Shown here: piece after piece, positions 61,901-64,000 of the stretch
Numbering within the stretch: position 1 is the stretch's first letter
Layout of the letters: each line of letters begins with the position of its first letter
From: Holothuria scabra
Lineage: Eukaryota > Echinodermata > Holothuroidea > Aspidochirotida > Holothuriidae
Direction: 5' to 3'
DNA: 64,000 nt
NCBI GenBank assembly: GCA_037179385.1
Contig: CM074195.1
Span: 13,553,887-13,617,886 of the forward strand
Notes under the pieces: model-generated
The model's input: the letters and a program-made list of their open reading frames with translations, nothing else
The model's database searches: none
What the model was told of the DNA's origin: nothing
Program-made: the position numbers and the translations under genes

Positions 61901-64000
61901 TGAGGGGGTACCCTTACCCCTTGGTTCATTGTCTGTTGTGGTACAGGCTGGAAGGCACTTCTTTGTGTTTGATTTCCTTGGCCATGTGAAGATAAAGCAG
62001 AATGGCCTGGGGGTGGGGGTATCTGACCTAGATACTGATTCTGATACCCTGCCCTCTGAATATGTGAAGATTGTGGGAATGCATTTCCTGGTAATGATTT
62101 AACTGGCAATCCTCGTGGTGCTGAGAAGAAGCTTTGGGGGTTATTCCCTGGTTGTGATTTAACTGGCAATCCTCCTTGTGTTGAGAAGAGACTTTGGGAG
62201 TTGGGAGGAAAAGGAATGAGCTGGCTAGCTGTAGATGGTGGTACTGACTTTGAGATGGAATGACCCATTGGAGCAAACCCGGGAGGAGGATTTACCGCCG
62301 CACCTCTTGAACCTGATGTTGTTCTTGGAGACAAAGGTACCTCTGCAAAAAGAACAAGATTTTCCAATTTATTCCCAGCAACACCAAAGTTATGCTTTCC
62401 CCCCTAATATTTTTGAAAAGTCCATATCTTACATATATACCCTTCTCCAAAACACAGCACACTTTTGCACTTTGATGTTAAAATGCTTAATAATAAAAAA
62501 AATACTTTCGGTACTTTGTGTGAAGGTAACTATCCTGGAACTTTCAAACTTATGCCCCACCTACTATTACTCAAGGGGACACTATGAAACAATGCAGGTA
62601 GACACAAGTTAGGGTGCCTATTTACTAAATATGGTCTACATATTTGTTTAATTACAAAATTATGACATACAATGACCTACAAATACTCACTGACTAAGCA
62701 ATATAACTAAATGTTGAATGCAACAAACTTTAAAGAACATTTCTTACGTAATAGTTCTTCCACTGATATCTTCATTCCCTGGTTAGCACCAGTTTGATCC
62801 AGTCCTATAGGAGGAGGGGTCTGCTTTGTCCCTGAGTAAGACCCAGCACCTGTGATATGACTGAGGTTGAGAAGCTGACAAAGTTCCTCTGTTTCTCTCT
62901 GAAGTGTAAAACAACCAAGACAAACACTTAAGATAGAACTCAAGGTTGAATGCTAATCACACAAGAAAATGTGAGACGAACATGAAAACTAAGGGTCAAA
63001 ATGTTGAAGTTTGCAAAAACTGAATCAATTACCCACCACTTATACATAGTTGTGTTTAAAACATTAGAATGTTTTCATAACATGAAGCATGGAGGTGGGG
63101 CAGGGGGGAGGGCATGGGAGGAGAGGGATGGGGGGGGGGGACTTTTTGATGAAAGGAATGGCACATGTATGCTTGAGTCATGCGGAAATGATGCCACATG
63201 TAGCTTCTAGTACACCCAAATTAGCTGTGCAACAAGCCTGTGGCTGTATAGAGCATCATCAAACACTGTCTTTAATTTCCACTGCAATATGACTGCAAGA
63301 TAATAACTATGATAAAACAAGAAATCTTTCTATAAAATGCCCTCCATTGCAACTAACCTTGGCATAGCTCTCTGAAGTTACCTTCTCTTCCACTTGCTCC
63401 TCAATCTGGACTACTGGTTCATCCTGAGCTGAATCTGATGTTTCATCCCAAATTTCCTGGGGACTCATTGGCTCACTGGAATTCCTTTCAACTGGGGAGG
63501 AGGTAGGTGACCTGCCCATATCCATAGATGTAGGAGTGTCCTTACTGCCAGACCCAGCATTCATCTCCACACAGGGTCTCATGACATCTTCTCCTTCACC
63601 AGTTTTAAGCTTTTGCCAGACATCATTTAAATCCCCACCCTTGTTCTGATTTGTCTGATTCACACCACGGCTGGGCTGATCCTGTGGAGGTGGGGAACAC
63701 ACAGACTGCTCTGGGCTGGACTCCACTGTCTCTGAAGAGTTAGTACTACTTTCATCGTTTGTCAGGCTACTATCACTTTTACCTCTCTTGACCATTTTCT
63801 CCCTCTTCTTGAGAACCCCATGTGACTTTCCAGACTCCTCACTCCATCGAGAGAGGATGGTGTACTTTGGCATTCCAGCTTTGGCTTCCTTCTCTTGGTC
63901 TAACGCTGCTTGATTCAGATTCTTTGATGGAGGCCCACCAGGTTTCACAACAGATGCAAAAGAAGGTGGACGAGGGATGTTCTGTGAAGCTTTGACAGTT
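52641..64000 (-). CDS. 3' seven exons of a dsRBD-like-domain protein gene
   Basis: Seven exons with canonical GT/AG sites and agreeing phases give 777 C-terminal residues, the 5' end lying beyond the window. In order: a Ser/Thr- and charge-rich segment (residues 1-214), a short helical stretch with EELCQLLNLS, a Pro/Gln/Gly-rich low-complexity segment of about 300 residues, a domain resembling a dsRNA-binding domain (about residues 575-640), a short linker containing AQFVPLQ, and a basic tail with RGRRQAGRSNAKLAINFGD before the stop. The layout suggests a cytoplasmic RNA-handling protein. I considered the disordered tail of an XRN1-type exonuclease but cannot confirm it, and the catalytic part would be outside. 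The introns are loaded with tandem repeats and a SINE. Confidence 0.85.
53339..53373. repeat. Poly-C/(AC)n microsatellite in intron
   Basis: About 14 C run directly into about 11 AC dinucleotides, in the intron between exons F and G. Confidence 0.9.
55008..55173 (+). repeat. Dispersed relative of array sub-repeat
   Basis: TGGCTCTTTGCCAGAGAGTA at 55141 plus GGGAGGACTA matches the family seen at 47881 and in the array. About 130 bp upstream, CTGACAGACCAATGATCAAA parallels ATGACAGACCAATAATGTAA at 47767, so the two loci share a longer degenerate element. It lies in the intron between exons F and G. Confidence 0.5.
55905..55985 (-). CDS. Gene exon F
   Basis: 81 bases, 27 codons, phase 0 at both ends, from TTCCAG|CGTTCA to TTGCAA|GTAAG. 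It encodes RSIPDLSSDNQSQILS and then AQFVPLQ, which continues as VTKK in the last exon. Confidence 0.82.
56158..56172. repeat. Poly-C tract in intron
   Basis: Fifteen C with flanking C/T in the intron between exons E and F. The rest of that intron shows nothing I can name. Confidence 0.85.
57110..57223 (-). CDS. Gene exon E (second half of dsRBD-like fold)
   Basis: 114 bases, 38 codons, phase 0 at both ends. GEFFVIIYLPTGQAITGE fits strands two and three, and RRNALEVAAFKALKHM fits the C-terminal helix with the alanine pattern of dsRBDs. The usual Lys-Lys at the helix start is replaced by Arg-Arg. Confidence 0.85.
57290..57722. repeat. 21-bp minisatellite in intron
   Basis: About 20 imperfect copies of a 20-23-bp unit close to CCCTTTGTATTTTAGCAATG. 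It starts 67 bp from exon E on the intron side. Variants TATT/TGTT and AATGA/AAATGA/CAGTG alternate irregularly. Confidence 0.92.
58100..58345 (-). mobile_element. tRNA-derived SINE in intron
   Basis: The minus strand from 58341 reads like a tRNA: GTCAAGTAATTAGAGCATCT (A-box region), then TGTTCGACTC (B box) at the usual spacing. A body of about 180 bp follows, with GTGCTCAGCGTAAGCAGTGG, and an AATAAAAG tail near 58,100. It inserted in the same orientation as the host gene. Confidence 0.55.
59182..59329 (-). CDS. Gene exon D (first half of dsRBD-like fold)
   Basis: 148 bases from AATACAG|ATCAAC to ATTATG|GTAAG. It encodes a Ser/Thr/Asn linker and then MLNKLRAFCDTKGF and PHYEYVETD, matching the first helix and first strand pattern of a dsRNA-binding domain. 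It exits in phase 0. Confidence 0.85.
59641..59729. repeat. Three direct repeats, about 30 bp
   Basis: TTTTTCAAATTGACAGTGCT recurs at about 59641, 59669 (TTTTTCAAATCGACAG) and 59700, the last two ending in GTGCTCCGTAATGT. Confidence 0.8.
59780..61076. repeat. 145-bp-period satellite with DR1 sites
   Basis: The word TGACCTTTGACCT occurs at 60218, 60363, 60508, 60808 and 60953, at spacings of 145, 145, 300 and 145; a one-base variant at 60663 fills the gap. The unit also repeats ATAGGGATCATCTACTCAAT and TTGAGATATCGTGTTTACAA. More diverged copies extend left to about 59,780. It lies in the intron between exons C and D. Confidence 0.9.
61077..61128. repeat. (CA)n microsatellite
   Basis: About 52 bases of interrupted CA repeat directly joined to the end of the 145-bp satellite. 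Confidence 0.92.
61146..61172. repeat. Hairpin at the end of the satellite block
   Basis: GATTCCTTTTGCC and GGCAAGGAATC form a stem with a 3-base loop and a 2-base bulge, 17 bases after the CA tract. It may be the structural terminus of the element that carries the satellite. Confidence 0.6.
61451..62342 (-). CDS. Gene exon C (Pro/Gln-rich)
   Basis: 892 bases with phase 1 entry and phase 2 exit (donor GG|GTGAGT). It encodes about 297 residues rich in Pro, Gln, Gly, Ser and Asn. GLPVKS is repeated twice about 21 residues apart in the first third, and there are Gln runs such as QQHQQQ. It is very likely disordered, as in RNP-granule proteins. Confidence 0.9.
62748..62898 (-). CDS. Gene exon B
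   Basis: The acceptor TTTTACACTTCAG and the donor C|GTAAG bound 151 bases: 50 codons plus one base. It encodes RETEELCQLLNLSHITG and then a Pro/Gly stretch ending in KISVEELL. It enters in phase 0 and leaves in phase 1. Confidence 0.85.
63358..64000 (-). CDS. Gene exon A (partial at window edge)
   Basis: Open for 214 codons from the window edge, containing PRPPSFASVVKPGGPPSK near its start and KKREKMVKRGK at about residues 60-70. Ser, Thr, Glu and Asp dominate the rest. It ends GCCAAG|GTTAGT in phase 0. The exon continues past 64000. A GTG near 63948 is internal and not a start. Confidence 0.85.

Noticed and set aside
61536..62102. Plus-strand ORFs opposite exon C
   Set aside because: They are shadows of the minus-strand Pro/Gln-rich exon.

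Overview
The window looks like nuclear DNA from a marine invertebrate animal. Spliced genes with GT/AG introns, decayed non-LTR retrotransposons, tRNA-derived SINEs, non-autonomous DNA transposons, (AT)n and (CA)n microsatellites and a long macrosatellite array support this. An echinoderm-like deuterostome is my guess from the overall repeat style, but nothing here proves the phylum. There is no bacterial operon structure.

Layout. Positions 1-8.7 kb hold a weakly supported plus-strand gene model (five candidate exons, 644-8671; the exon at 3095-3235 is the best), two inverted copies of one foldback-type element (about 168-360 and 6010-6207), another inverted-repeat element (3624-4043) and the 3' part of a dead non-LTR reverse transcriptase (6465-7290, minus). 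Positions 9.7-10.5 kb hold a minus-strand tRNA-derived SINE and a roughly 180-bp (AC)n(AT)n tract.

Positions 11,026-45,575 are one head-to-tail macrosatellite. Full units are about 3.53 kb. Units 2-5 are short (about 1.85 kb): they lost about 2.06 kb, gained a 350-bp insert, and alternate between two variants, so they form a higher-order repeat of about 3,710 bp. A degenerate unit remnant lies at the left edge (about 10,781-11,025). The right edge is sharp and lies inside the reading frame of a decayed L1/Tx1-like LINE (45,576-46,140, minus). No convincing gene lies in the unit. Each unit does carry a TATA-like box, a 68-codon ORF, an AATAAA and a perfect 13-bp stem, a configuration that could be transcribed.

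Positions 46.9-48.5 kb contain a 1.5-kb hAT-like non-autonomous element with 13-bp inverted ends and a near-perfect 8-bp target duplication. Positions 48.5-52.6 kb are AT-rich and probably 3' UTR or intergenic sequence.

Positions 52,641-64,000 hold the 3' seven exons of a real minus-strand gene, whose 5' part is outside the window. All splice sites and phases agree, giving 777 residues: a Ser/charged segment, a Pro/Gln-rich low-complexity segment, a dsRNA-binding-domain-like fold split over two exons, and a basic tail. An XRN1-like cytoplasmic exonuclease tail is one possibility that I cannot verify. Its introns contain a 21-bp minisatellite, a SINE and a 145-bp-period satellite studded with perfect DR1 nuclear-receptor sites.
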